NCBI GenBank assembly: GCA_947579605.1
Contig: OX388306.1
Coordinates: forward strand, 3,286,001 to 3,350,000
Source of the DNA: Athripsodes cinereus
Taxonomy: Eukaryota > Arthropoda > Insecta > Trichoptera > Leptoceridae
DNA length: 64,000 bases
Reading direction: 5' to 3'
The notes beneath the pieces were generated by a model, which saw only the letters and a list, made by a program, of their open reading frames with translations, made no database searches and had not been told where the DNA came from. Below, piece after piece: positions 1-10,700 of this stretch (its first letter is position 1; each line of letters starts with the position of its first letter). Position numbers and translations under genes: made by a program.

Positions 1-68
1 ACCTTGCCGGGAATTGAACCTTGTTACTAAAAGATTAGAGCTTTACCTCTGCGCCGCATTGGCCAACG
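1..68 (-). mobile_element. tRNA-derived SINE, family B head (cut by window edge)
   Basis: Read on the minus strand this is a tRNA-like RNA polymerase III promoter: a degenerate A box near 55-45 and a B box (GGTTCAATTCC) near 21-11. It matches the heads of the fuller family B copies at 26,590 and 59,468. The rest of the element lies outside the window. It is a SINE head and not a tRNA gene, because the same head is joined to a common SINE body in the other copies. Confidence 0.6.
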
Positions 69-211
69 TCATAAAATGATAATTAATTTAAGATATGTGT
101 AATTTAATATGTTCCTAATTGCTTGTAACCGGTGAACTGTGAAGAATGAACTCTGTACCTGAGATAAAGTTTAATTTATCGACCAACGGTTCTTGGTGAA
201 AGTTCGTATTA

Positions 212-437
212 ATAATTTTTAAAATGAAACACAATATGTAGATTGTAGTTATTCCACTATTGACTTTATTTATTTTTGCGAGCCGGCTTTCAAGAGCTTC
301 CGCTCTCATCGTCAGGAAAAAGTAAAGTCTTTTTTACTTTTGCCTGACGATGAGAGCGAAAGCTCTTGAAACCCGGCTCGCAATTAAGTCAAAAGTGGAA
401 TAACTATATATTATTGTGTTTCATTTTTAAAATTACT
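212..437. mobile_element. Foldback MITE with near-perfect long inverted arms
   Basis: Two arms of about 100 bp fold on each other around a short centre near 320-330. The inner arms carry GAGCCGGCTTTCAAGAGC and its complement; the outer arms carry AAAATGAAACACAATA and its complement. There is no coding sequence. A third partial arm lies at 713-780, and related hairpins occur at 13,085, 16,245 and 61,990, so this is a family. The mobilising enzyme is unknown. Confidence 0.7.
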
Positions 438-712
438 GGAATTAGGCCTTTAAGTTTTTGGGTGATCTGACTTATGCTACGTTATCTACAGTCCAAAATT
501 AGCAATTTTTTTTAGAGGAAAACGGTCTCAATTTGACCATCCTATTTGACCATCGAAATTTAGAATTAACTTCACAGGTATGTACATATTTATCCTCAAT
601 AATTACAGGTGTATTCGTTTTATCAAAAAAAAATACGATATACGAGATTTTACTGAGAGAGTAAAAAAAAATAGTACCTATAATACAAGTCGACATCATC
701 GAGATGAAAATA

Positions 713-780
713 ATATTATAAATAAAGTCAATAGTGGAATAACTACATTATTGTGTTTCATTTTAAAAATTACTGTACCT
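713..780 (+). repeat. Extra arm of the 212-437 foldback family
   Basis: This stretch repeats the outer right arm of the foldback (AATAAAGTCAATAGTGGAAT followed by a TTGTGTTTCATTTT string). It is probably a solo remnant or a duplication at the same locus. The sequence from 438 to 712 between them is AT-rich and shows nothing else recognised. Confidence 0.55.
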
Positions 781-1300
781 GAAAGCCATTAGGACTCAAG
801 TGCATTTTTGACAAAAATGGCATAGCTACAAAAAAAGCGGACATAACACAACAGACGTGAGTCTTAAGTACAGAATTGCTTAGGGTCATAATAATTGAAG
901 TGCGCCTCACTATGGTATATAGGTACTATATACAGCTTATTGAAAGTAAAATGTTCAGATATTTTCCATTATAAAATTGAATTTGAAAATGGCATTTTAG
1001 TACTTAAGATTAAATGGCTCTCAGGTATAGAACTAATAACGGATATTATTATTTTTAACAGATATCCATTTTATCTCTAGTCGTTATGCACATTTTACGG
1101 TCTCGCATTTCTCAGCTGATCGAATTCTTCATTTTATTGTTCAAATACCTACGATCGTTTAATAATATCCATAAAATACTATTATATAAGGATTATGAAA
1201 AGAGCAATAAGTAAGAATGTTGCATATAAATAGATAAGTATAATTAAAAGTTATTGTTTTTCATTTGTATGGGTTATTTTAATGTGCTTGCATTTATTTA
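781..1300. other. No gene recognised
   Basis: AT-rich DNA with only short chance open frames. No repeat family, RNA gene or promoter was recognised. Confidence 0.5.
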
Positions 1301-1302
1301 CG

Positions 1303-1335
1303 ACTAGCTTTTATAACCCGGCATCGCTCGGACTA
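1303..1335 (-). mobile_element. Possible Helitron-like 3' end
   Basis: On the minus strand a GC-richer string ends in AAAAGCTAGT, similar to CTAG-T ends of insect Helitrons, with a weak upstream hairpin. Only the terminus is visible; no 5' end was identified. The 1,336-1,740 stretch beyond it has no recognised feature. Confidence 0.25.
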
Positions 1336-1743
1336 AAAACAGATAATCATCCAAATAAATGTGTTAAAACTACACAATCTTATTGAAAAAAGTGAAGTAA
1401 GCACTAACTACGTAAAACTGATTAAGTAAATAAAAAGTGCAAAACCTATATAAAAAAATTTCTTCCCAATTTCAAAACATGAAGTTTGTAATCACACACG
1501 TCAATATTAGTAGGTGCCTACCTGAAAAAAAGTAGGTACTTTAACCTCTTCCCAATTTAAAAACTCAGTGTTTAAAACCCACATCCCCTTATTTAAGTAA
1601 AAAATTAGGAAATGCCTATAACAGAAAAAAAACGGGTAAATGCTCTATTTTGAGAAAAAATAATAATAATTGGTTGGTTACCTACCAACATAGTTAAATA
1701 AAATTTCCCACATTTGAATTGGTATTTTAAGTTTTTATTTTCA

Positions 1744-2611
1744 GTTACTTAGATATTCAGATGTTTTGTCATTAGATTAAAAAATAAAAAAAATAACAAA
1801 ACCCAGATAGGTATATCTTTTATAAAAAAAAATAACTACCAATAACATCAAAGTATGTTTATTATTCTATGGTAACAACCAAACGACCTCCTCAAACATG
1901 AATTGTCGTTTTACAGTTACTGGATGTTGGAAATTTAACATCCAGTAACTGTGTGCAAATTTGACTTCTGGTTTCAGTCTACATTTTTTTCAGTTTGTAA
2001 TACTAAAGTAGCATTCACATTGCTTCACCTGTTCACATTTGTTCATCCTATACATTCACTGCCATCCGACACTCACGGTCATGTTGTACCTATGTAGTTT
2101 GACGTCGTAAAAATAAATGAAAAATAGCACTTAATAAAATTTAAATCAAATGAATAAAATTCACGAAAGTATGATAATTTGGTACACGATTCTGACTTTC
2201 AATACAAATTCATAGAGAATAAGACAAATTAAAGGATAAAACTTGTTTATGGTCGTTTCAGTGAAAGGACCTTTCGTCAACATTATGTCGGGTAGTAATC
2301 GGTTTCATCCGGAATCGCTAGTGATTGATGAAACGATTGACTATTGATGAAACGCCTGTTCACACCTTTTTATTTTGGAGGATCATCCAGAGTGATCACT
2401 GGAAGTGAACAAATGTGAGCGCTCCTTTAGATAATCAGATGTTATGTCATTTAATTAAAAAGGATTAAGTACCGGTAACAACTAAGCATATTAATTATTA
2501 TTCACCGGGAGCAACCAAACATTTTCCTCAAACATTAATTGGCGTTTACAGATTGGAAATTTGAAATATATTTACGGTGTACAAAATTGACTTCTAGTTA
2601 CAGTCTACAAA
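1744..2611. repeat. Diverged direct duplication (1,744-1,985 and 2,424-2,611)
   Basis: The two blocks share ordered landmarks: an ATTCAGATGTT-like start, AACCAAAC, CTCAAACAT, GGAAATTTGAAA-like and TTGACTTCTRGTT. They have diverged by substitutions and indels. The first copy has a hairpin that the second lacks. The 1,986-2,423 interval holds an inverted pair of TCACATTTGTTCA strings near 2,030 and 2,405 that may be the ends of an old MITE. Confidence 0.5.
1913..1952. repeat. 16-bp perfect hairpin
   Basis: ACAGTTACTGGATGTT and its exact complement are separated by 8 bases. The hairpin sits inside the first copy of the 1,744-2,611 duplication and is absent from the second, where a single GATTGGAAATTT-like string remains. 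Confidence 0.75.
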
Positions 2612-2980
2612 TCTAAATTATTATGTTTCAGTCAGCTAATTTAACGTCTAGTTACACCTTGAGTATTATGCTTTAAGTCTAAGATCTATTTAGCACCAAA
2701 ATATCTATATATCTTAATAATAATCTGCTCTATGCGTGCCAAAATCATGCATAAATAAGCACGTATTACCAAACGGATTCAATGTAGGATATACCAAAAA
2801 CTTATTTTAAATAGAATCTGCAATCCAATCTACTGATGTTGGTGTGATATGTATTATCAATAACAATTATTTATTTTTCAGGTACTGATTTTAAAGTAAC
2901 GAATACTCATAAAACCATAATAAAGTAAAGATTAATAACCATAACCAATTTTCTGGCAACATTTATTTTCTAGCAACCCA

Positions 2981-4153
2981 GGGAGGCGTTCAAACAGTCA
3001 CCGAGTGATCACTCGACGACGCTCTATCCGTTCACGCGCCCGGAGCGAGTCACCCGACGACTCGCACTGTTGCGTTCAGGCATGTCGTCGGGTGATCTAC
3101 CGAAATCATAGCAAGATGATTATCACTCTGACAGTTACCTTGACGTTTGAGTGATGACGGTTGCCAAAACAATTGCGAAGTTAATCGTAATTATGGTGTA
3201 TTCTTGTCTTATATAATTACTACTACTACTATACTATACCCTCACGCCATGTCCCAGGAGGGGTAGGCAGAGAGAACGGAACGCCATATAGATCTATCCT
3301 TACATACTTCTTTCGCTTCCTCTACATTCATCCAGTTTCTCATACATGCACGCTGATTTCTCTTACTCAGCACGCGTCCGTCCTTAAGAATTTGGTCCAC
3401 GTGATCAAGCCACGTGGCTCTTGGACGTCCGCGCTTTCTCACACCCCTTCTTTCAGATAAATACATCCTCTTCGTCATCCTTTCATCTTGCATTCGCTCA
3501 ACATGTCCAAACCATCTCAACTTGTTTACACGCATTCTGTTCACAACACTCCTCTCACATCCGCTCATTCTCCTGATATCCTCATTCTTCACTCTATCTC
3601 GCAACGTTTTACCAACCATTCTTCTCAGTGAACGCATCTCTACAGCATTTATTCCACTCTCATCCTTTTTCAACCACGTCCAAGTTTCGCTTGCAAACAT
3701 AAGTGTCGGTATATAATTTTTCAAAACAGAAAATCATATTTTTTTAGTTCAAGAAGTGAAATGAAAGAGAAATTAAAATAGTTAGTGCAGATTTTAGTGA
3801 ATAATTTATTTTTTACGGTTTGTTTAAATATGCATTATCCTAAAAACATTCTTAAAGCAAAGCCAATTTAACTATTCAAATTAAAAACGTAATCAAGTAA
3901 AGCATGACGCACTACCGCGAATGAATCTTACGAAAATGGCGCCAGTACGATGACATTTGGGATGTGAGCGCCCTTGAGGTGGATTTTTTTTCACAAAACG
4001 GCGCTTTACAAATCATCCAAATAATAATAATAATATAAAAACGCTCAAAGTTGTTCACGATTATCCGGGGTGCCATTCACCACTCATTGCAACTTCATGG
4101 TCGCTCAGGTCACTGAACATCGAGCGATATTTATGTTACCCTGAACGCCTCCC
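2981..4153. mobile_element. Non-autonomous DNA transposon with GGGAGGCGTTCA inverted ends
   Basis: Perfect 12-bp terminal inverted repeats, GGGAGGCGTTCA and its complement, bound 1,173 bp. The left subterminal zone is GC-rich and has a CGAGTGATCACTCG palindrome; a shorter GC-rich zone lies inside the right end. There is no transposase. An RTE LINE end (3,219-3,709) was inserted later and accounts for about 490 bp, so the original was roughly 680 bp. No target duplication is evident, so the superfamily is not assigned. The 2,612-2,980 flank holds nothing recognised. Confidence 0.5.
3219..3709 (-). mobile_element. RTE-like LINE, 5'-truncated 3' end, subfamily A
   Basis: The last ~155 codons of a LINE reverse transcriptase ORF are open on the minus strand (stop at 3,242). 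They contain FASETWTWLKKDESG, MRSLRRMVGKTLRDRV, LRWFGHVERM and the Arg-rich RKRGRPRATW. Residues before ASETW, including the catalytic FADD, are missing through 5' truncation. The 3' end carries a TAGTAG-type tail (about 3,219-3,240). The copy is bounded by a 9-bp target duplication, TATATAATT, at 3,210-3,218 and 3,710-3,718. Clade assignment (RTE) rests on protein similarity remembered, not searched. Confidence 0.8.
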
Positions 4154-4750
4154 AGATAAAGCGTTGGATTTTGACATTTGTGGCACTTATATGACAGTTT
4201 TGAGATGTTTGCATTTAGAACGTATAATATTCTATAATTATTTTGAATTTAGAATACCCCAGTGAAATTTAAAAATACCGCAAACCAAACAATAATAATT
4301 TTATTATGTGAAATTACAAATCGCGGTCATAATTCTTTATTTGAAATGTAATTATATTCCTAAAATAGATGTTACACAAATGACGTTTTATATTTAGCTA
4401 CAATTTTATTTTTGGAGTGAGACATTGCCTTAAAACGGAATTATAAAGCTGGTATGCAATTCTAACAATTTACTTTATCAATAGCCAATATCTTAATATC
4501 TAAACTTTGAAAATCTCATGTTTTTAGATGCTTGTTTTGAATAAATGAAATACTTCTAATGAAACAAATAGATGGAGGCATAATATGTGGTAATATATTA
4601 CAAAAGTGCCTACTTAAATTATCACCGTATTATGTTAAATGCAAGTTTACTTATGTTATCTATGGGTTAATTAAAAATGAGAAAAATGAGGCACATGAGA
4701 TGATTAAAAATGATATATTTCATGCCATTGTATTTGAGTTGGATCCCAGT
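4154..4750. other. No gene recognised
   Basis: AT-rich DNA. A 65-codon open frame at 4,559-4,756 has no recognisable domain and codon use like its surroundings, so it is not called. Confidence 0.45.
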
Positions 4751-5162
4751 TTTTGATAAAACAGATAACTATATTTTGAAATAAAAAAGAACTCTGAATA
4801 TCTTACAATAAAATAAAAACATGTATTAATAGTATCGTTGTCGATATATAAGATTTTTTTAGATTTTGGAGTTTAGCATACTTCGACAATAGAACATTGA
4901 AGTATCACTGAATTAATAATTCTATGTTTTTGATATAACAGATAACTATATTTTGAAAAACTCTAAACATCTTACAATAAAATAAGAAGACGTATTAATA
5001 GTATCGTTGTAGATATATAAGATTTTTTAAGATTTTGAAGTTTAGCATACTTCGACAAAAGAACATTGAAATATCACTGAATTAATAATTCTATGTTTTT
5101 GATATTACAGATAACTATATTTTGAAAAACACTAAACATCTTACAATAAGATAAGAACATAC
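4751..5162. repeat. Tandem repeat, ~170-177 bp unit, about 2.4 copies
   Basis: Three copies start at 4,751, 4,928 and 5,097, each opening with TTTTGATAWAACAGATAACT. The second unit is about 8 bp shorter than the first, and the third stops near 5,160. A further diverged copy lies at 5,698-5,820. The repeats have no coding content. Confidence 0.8.
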
Positions 5163-6000
5163 AAATCACAAAACAAACAAACAAATGAACCAATGTACCA
5201 ACCTAAATATTAATGTATTGGATTCTATGTCATTCATGTCGGCCAATATGAAATTAGCTCAAGATGTCAAAAATATGCAATTTTAACTCGCATAATTCAG
5301 GAGTTTTTATCATAACCAAACACAATAATTTATAACCAAAATAATCCCCAAATGTTTAGTTTCAGTACTGATGTATTTCTCGTTACATCCATTGTGAAAT
5401 TAATTCAGTACATTGAAAAATGTTCGACCATGAATATTGCTACTTACAAAAACTTTCATAGATTTTTCCATACAAATTTTATTATTATAATTTCTTTATC
5501 AATACATAAGATATTTTAAATGTTTTTGGCCTTGAACGTGCCCAGGAGATGAGACCTCGTATAGAGTGTATTATTTTACTTCTGTCTTTCCTTATTTCAG
5601 AGTCCATTGAGGACATACGAACTAACGAACGCTTTAGAATATTTATGTGTGGATGATACATTTCATTTGATATGATAAATCTTTCTAAATTCTCTGTGTT
5701 TGATATAACAGATAACTATATTTAGAAATAAGAAGAAACTAAGAATATCCTACAATAAAATAAGAACACATATTGTCGATTGTTGTAGATAATATGAGAT
5801 TTTTGTGATTTTACAAAACATCAACAAAAGATTGTTGATACATCATGATTTATAAATTCAATCTTTATAAAAGAATACTTATTAAATGTTTTCAGCTCGC
5901 ATACTGGATGAGACATCGTAAAGAGGACATAAAAGTCAAAAAACAAACAAACTAATGAACCGATGTACCAACCAAAATATTAATGTATTGGATTATTAAA
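5163..6000. repeat. Dispersed local duplication of the tandem-repeat neighbourhood
   Basis: The string ACAAACAAACAAATGAACC with following TGTACCAACC and TATTAATGTATTGGATT occurs at 5,170-5,225 and again at 5,940-5,993. Each copy lies to the right of a copy of the GATAACTATATTT repeat. A block of some hundreds of bases was therefore duplicated and then diverged. The interval between the copies shows no gene. Confidence 0.6.
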
Positions 6001-6552
6001 GCTTCATAGAATTTTTTTTGTACCAACCTATTGAAGATTGGAAATATCTCACCAAATGAAAATTACTGTTTTTAATTTACTTGTTACCAGTGTGTCCTGC
6101 AGGGATATGAAGAATTGTATTTATTGTTATTGAATTAGTAAGAAAAAAAGTTGATTTTATAAGGTTTAATTAGTGAATTAAAAAGTAGAGTTAATATACT
6201 AAAACTTCCCAGATTTCTTACTTTTCCTTGAAATTTCACAAGGGCTCCTTCTGAAACGATAAAGGTACATAAATTTAAAATAAATAAATTGATGAGCTAT
6301 AATTAATTATTGTATATTTGATTTCGTTCCATATAAGACAAAATTCGATAAATGAAATTTCATGAATAAATTATCTGTATATTATTCTGTACCTAGAGAT
6401 ATTCATGTTTTGAATTCAACAGATTATTTCAATCTATCTTTTAACCTTCACCTAAGACTCCTAAGAGGTTAAAACATTCAAAATTTATTAAAAAGAAGTT
6501 AGAATTAAAAAAAAATATAGATATGTGAAGGTATTCTTGTTCATTAAAACAT
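6001..6552. other. No gene recognised
   Basis: AT-rich DNA without a recognisable repeat family or open frame of note. Confidence 0.5.
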
Positions 6553-6556
6553 TTAA

Positions 6557-7510
6557 CCCTTAGCAGGAATCGCTATTTTAGGCAACGTAAATGGAATCGG
6601 GGGTCAAAAATGCCCCAACAGAGTTGTTAGGTATCACACCATCAACATATTTTTAATTTTTCGTTTAATTTATTATTAAACAACTTATTTACTAAACTAT
6701 TAACAATTTTTATTACACATTTTACCATAAACTATATAGTTTTTAGCAAAATCAACTTGTGTCTAATTTTTTTGACAGTAGGTATCAACTACAGGAGCTT
6801 TTATTCATTTAATAAATAAAAATAACATAAAAACATTTACTTTTATCGCTTTCTTATATGAACATTTAACAAAAAACCAGGAACTTCTCTTGAGATCAAC
6901 TCAAACAAAAAAAATGACAACCTAAAACAAAACTCTTCTTATAAATCTAACATTTGGTAGGTACATGTGATATTTTTGGCACTATGTTTTTTATATATAA
7001 AAAGTAAGCACTTGCTACACTTTAGGGAACCTTTCAGGTCCTTTTTACGATGACATAAATAACACCTTACTCTCTTACGGTTGTTTGTTTGAGTGGCATT
7101 AGTAGCTACGTCTTCTTCTACTTGATGTTCTTAAAAAAAAATACCATTCTTGTTTTTAGGTCTAACAAAAAAAAAATATGTTGTTTTGTACAAAAGGCAA
7201 GACTAATTCGATGCCAATATTTTTTTATATATTTAGTTCTCTTTAGACGCTTTTCTGGCTTTCACGCCTTCCAAAAAACGTATCAAAAATACAACCATTC
7301 CCGGACTCGGGGGTCATTTTTGACCCCACATGTGTACGTACCTCCACTTCTAGAAATATAAGAGCGACGCAAGTTCGTCACCAGCTGCACCCCATGACGT
7401 TATGAGATTACGTAAGCGCCCAAGATTGCAGGGCATAATACTTCAAAGTTATTAGGTACTTAGAATTGTGTCGTTGGGGTCATTTTTGACCACCGATTCC
7501 AACTTTAGGG
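6557..7510 (-). mobile_element. Internally deleted piggyBac-type transposon
   Basis: The ends are CCCTTAGCAGGAATCG on the left and the complement of CCCTAAAGTTGGAATCG on the right. They are flanked by TTAA at 6,553-6,556 and 7,511-7,514, the target duplication of piggyBac elements. A motif related to GGGGTCAAAAATGACCCC occurs near both ends and internally at about 7,311-7,330. The element is 954 bp, far shorter than autonomous relatives of about 2.5 kb. The minus strand keeps the C-terminal cysteine-rich domain of the transposase, so it is a deletion derivative of an autonomous copy. Confidence 0.75.
6939..7145 (-). pseudogene. piggyBac transposase remnant: C-terminal cysteine-rich domain
   Basis: The minus-strand frame ending at a TAA at 6,939-6,941 encodes CYLCHRKKD, then KCSKCLLF, then KKHSAKNITC: paired Cys-x2-Cys motifs followed by His and Cys. 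This is the spacing of the C-terminal zinc-binding domain that piggyBac transposases use for DNA-end binding. It is preceded by an acidic stretch (VEEDVATNATQT), also usual in this family. The catalytic DDD core is gone, so it cannot act as a transposase. A chance origin is unlikely because the TTAA-flanked ends independently identify piggyBac. Confidence 0.7.
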
Positions 7511-7514
7511 TTAA

Positions 7515-8084
7515 AATGAATGAAATCTAAAAATATTCGTTTGAAAATGAGACTAATTTCACCGTGTCCCAGCTTCACCTGAAATTTTTTTCAATCTTTT
7601 TTGAATGAAAAAAAGTCACATACACAACTTCAACCGAATGATTGTCGAAACTTGTTTATTTTATTTTACTTTATAACGGACAGGAAGCGAAGCGATAAAA
7701 CAACATCCAATAATAAATGCACTGTTCCGTTTAATTTTGTGTCCGTTCATGTGTGAGAGCATTGACTACTACGTTACCACCGCCTACCTCCATTGATTTA
7801 TACGGAAAATCGACAGAATTCAGTAGAATATTTTTATTGTACCTTTGATATACCTAATTTGCGTAAATTTCAAGGTTTATTGTTAGAGGGATATTTTTGA
7901 ATAAATTTCAATGCATTTGTTTTGTTATAAAATTGTGTAGTTTTAACAAAGTATGAAATTGTTTTTTTTTCATTCGTTTCGAAATAAATGTAGACAGTTC
8001 ATTCAAATGCGCGCACAGTTCATTCATATATAGTGAGCTACAATCCAATGAGTTTGTATTTTTTTCTTCATTCCTCCTTTTTTT
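7515..8084. other. No gene recognised
   Basis: AT-rich DNA with poly-T and poly-A tracts. A GC-richer island at about 7,735-7,800 has no identifiable family. Confidence 0.45.
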
Positions 8085-8420
8085 GCCAGTTTTTTTTTAA
8101 TTCTACGTATGAGCCATAGCTCATGTCCTTCTTCACTTGACCCATATAGATGTCTCTCGGTTGGCCTCTACCATTTCTGTCTTCGGTCAAGCCCTCCACG
8201 ATGGTGATGTGCAGGCCTGGGTGCCTGATGTTGTAGTCAATCCAGTTTGCTCGTTGATGGCAGATTTTTTTAGGAGTTGCCTATTTTCGGCTACCCTGAT
8301 TTAACAGTTTATTTTTGACATGTTCCGACCAATGGATCTTTAAGATGCATCATGCACCACATCTCAAAGGCCGCCAACAGTCTGTTTTCACTATTGCTGA
8401 TGTTAATCATAGGCTCAATA
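8085..8420 (-). mobile_element. Degenerate LINE reverse-transcriptase C-terminal fragment
   Basis: Minus-strand pieces in different frames read ENRLLAAFEMWC (about 8,395) and TIVEGLTEDRNGRGQPRD followed by MGQVKKDMSYGSY (8,090-8,200). These match the order of the region after the polymerase domain in RTE/Jockey-type LINEs: the FEMWC helix, then a basic GRGRPR stretch, then a C-terminal helix. Frameshifts and stops show that it is old. The exact clade is uncertain. Confidence 0.6.
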
Positions 8421-8526
8421 TATTTATTTTACTTATAAATCAAATAAAAGCAAAAGAAAAATGTATAATGTATTTTAGATTATTACTTATGTTTTATTTA
8501 TTTTTAATGAGGCAGAATTTAAAAAT

Positions 8527-8611
8527 GGACATAAAGAAGAAAATCTGCATGTTTCTTAAATGTATTTAGCCCGCTGGCTACCCTACTTGTGGGATATTTT
8601 GTGATAGTAAA
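8527..8611 (+). mobile_element. SINE-like family C, 3' part
   Basis: It contains GCATGTTTCTTA, GCCCGCTGGCTACCCTACTT and GTGGGATATTTTGTGATAGT, the conserved 3' half of a family that recurs at least a dozen times in this window. This copy is 5'-truncated. Confidence 0.65.
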
Positions 8612-8989
8612 GAATAATCTGGTTTGGTTTTTCTATTACAATATTGAGGGAAGATCATAGATAATTTCCTCATTCTTTAGAAATCGTCAGTTTTATGATT
8701 GAGGTTTATTATACCAACTGCTGTACTCTTGGTAACCACATTGATACAATGGTAAATAGTAAAAGATAAGAAATATACATAAAACGAAGAGGAAAATAAG
8801 AATAAAGTATGTAGGACCAACTCGAGTGAAGGGAAAAGTAATGGCACTATATATTCATGGGTAAATTTCATAAAACATATACGAGTTGTTTAGTGCAACA
8901 AAGGCTTAACTAACCCTCTAAAGGTTTATTCTGAGATATGAAGGTATCAAAAAATCATCAGGTTTTTTAAAAATAATTTATTTAAAATC
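8612..8989. other. No gene recognised
   Basis: AT-rich DNA with no recognised repeat. Confidence 0.45.
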
Positions 8990-9270
8990 ATATACTTATT
9001 GACTGAAAACAGATTTAAAAGGTATCCACTGACACATTTTAAGACTACGAAAGAAAAATATAATAAAAAGGAAGATGGACATAGAATTAGGACCCAGAAA
9101 TCTGGCAGACCAGTAACCACCTGGATATCTTCAAAAGCCAAGGACTTAAGGGAGACAGAGCTGGGTTCGGAGGATGAAGGGGACCGGAGGACTTGGAGGA
9201 TGAGGACTAAGAGAGCTGACCCCAAATAAATGGGATTAAGGTAAGGGTGAAGAAAAGAAGAAGGTGAGTC
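8990..9270 (+). mobile_element. LINE 3'-end fragment (RTE-like)
   Basis: The plus-strand frame 8,999-9,229 contains KSGRPVTTW, AKDLRETELG and DRRTWRMRTKRADPK. This matches the extreme C-terminus of RTE-type reverse transcriptases (GRP-x-TTW, AKDL, DR-x-xW-x-x-RT, ADPK). An A/G-rich GAAGAAG tail follows. It is a 5'-truncated copy; the polymerase domain is missing. Confidence 0.6.
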
Positions 9271-10142
9271 ATATGTACTTCAACAGGCACAAAGTTCAGA
9301 TTAAACAATGTAACAATGGAAATATTAAGATATTTGATGCTGTAAAATACATTTTGTAATCATAATATATACCTAATATATATGTTGGCACACATACATT
9401 TTTGTAATGGTTTAAGTCTTAATACGTATTCATACGTAACTGTAAGATGGCTAATGAAAATACTTGTAATTTTTTATGTATAAGATCATACAATTATACT
9501 TGTTTTGTTGATCTCTGTGTCTTCCTCAGTTAACTTATGTTCTAGAAATATCCAAGAGTTAGTGATGGAAACCCTTCCCTTAGTAAATTTAACGCTCGAA
9601 ACTAAACATTCTTGAGGTTGTGGAATAGGCTTGTGGTGCACTAAATGGCTCCTAAAAGGGATAAAGAATCAATTTCAGATCGATCTATTTCTCACAAGTA
9701 TTTACTTATGAATGAATAAATGTTCGCATTTTCGTATGGAAGAGAAATGTGCTCTTTACTCTGCTTCAATGTTCTAGGACCGAAGTGACATTGCTTCTGC
9801 ACCCCTCATATAACAGATAGGTACTGTTTTGATGAAAGAATCTATGAGCCTACGTTGTAAAATTTGATGTAGAAATAATACAAGTATTTATTCAACGTGT
9901 TTCCAAATTTCACTACCAATCGAAAATATCAAAAAGGTTTTTTTTAAGTTACTTACTTTTCATCAAGAAACGAAATAGGCTTTCTTCATCTAACAACTTT
10001 TTAAACATAATATTCAGAGGATGTGATTAAATTATTGTTGGTTAATAGAAAACAGTAAAAAATATTATTTCTGGACAGTATATGAGAATCATTTAAGGCG
10101 TATGTATCTTTAAATAATCTGTAAAATATCAGGCAAAAAATG
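9271..10142. other. No gene recognised
   Basis: AT-rich DNA of almost 0.9 kb without a recognised gene or repeat. Confidence 0.45.
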
Positions 10143-10351
10143 GATCTCACGCTCATTTCTCTAAGTTTTTGCGTGTCTTGTAAAAAGTATGTTTTGTAAA
10201 ACATCGTGAATAAGATAACATTTATGATATCTTCAAGTCGGCGATGATGTTAGGTACCCATTCTGAATATCTCAGTATATTTTGTATGGCGCAAAGAGGA
10301 AAATCAGGTAGTCTGCTGGCTACCCTAATTGTTGGAAACGCTATGACGATA
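10143..10351 (+). mobile_element. SINE-like family C, near-complete but diverged
   Basis: The landmarks occur in order: CTCTAAGTTTTTG, GTGTCTTGTAAAA, ATCTTCAAGTCGGCGATGA, CCATTCTGAAT, then GTCTGCTGGCTACCCTAATT. This order is shared with the copies at 53,487 and 63,560. Confidence 0.65.
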
Positions 10352-10518
10352 AGATAGACGAATGAAAAATTAATCGCAATATTTTGTATCTCAGTTTTTA
10401 ACATTTTTTTTAATATTCATTTTTTTAAGGATGCTTTTAGATTTTTGCTTATGTACCAGAGCACCTCATGGACACTCCAAGGTTTCTCAAATTCTATGAC
10501 ATTAGATCATTAAATTAA

Positions 10519-10700
10519 GTTCGTCGGTAGCCTGGAGGTAGAGTCTCGGCCTCTAAAACAAAAGGTCCGTGGTTCGATACCAGGTGCCGGCAAACTCCCC
10601 TTTTACGACACAAGCTTTTAGTAGCTTTCTGTGAAAGGTGTATAAGGTTGTATTTGGGTTTATAACAAAGCCTAGATATATCTTCTTTTTTTTAAAGTTT
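10519..10700 (+). mobile_element. tRNA-derived SINE, family A
   Basis: The head has A box TAGCCTGGAGG and B box GGTTCGATACC, the RNA polymerase III promoter of tRNA-type SINEs. The body follows (GCCGGCAAACTCC, CTGTGAAAGGTGTATAAGG) and ends in a TAGATATATC-T-rich tail. At least seven other copies occur here. Confidence 0.85.
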
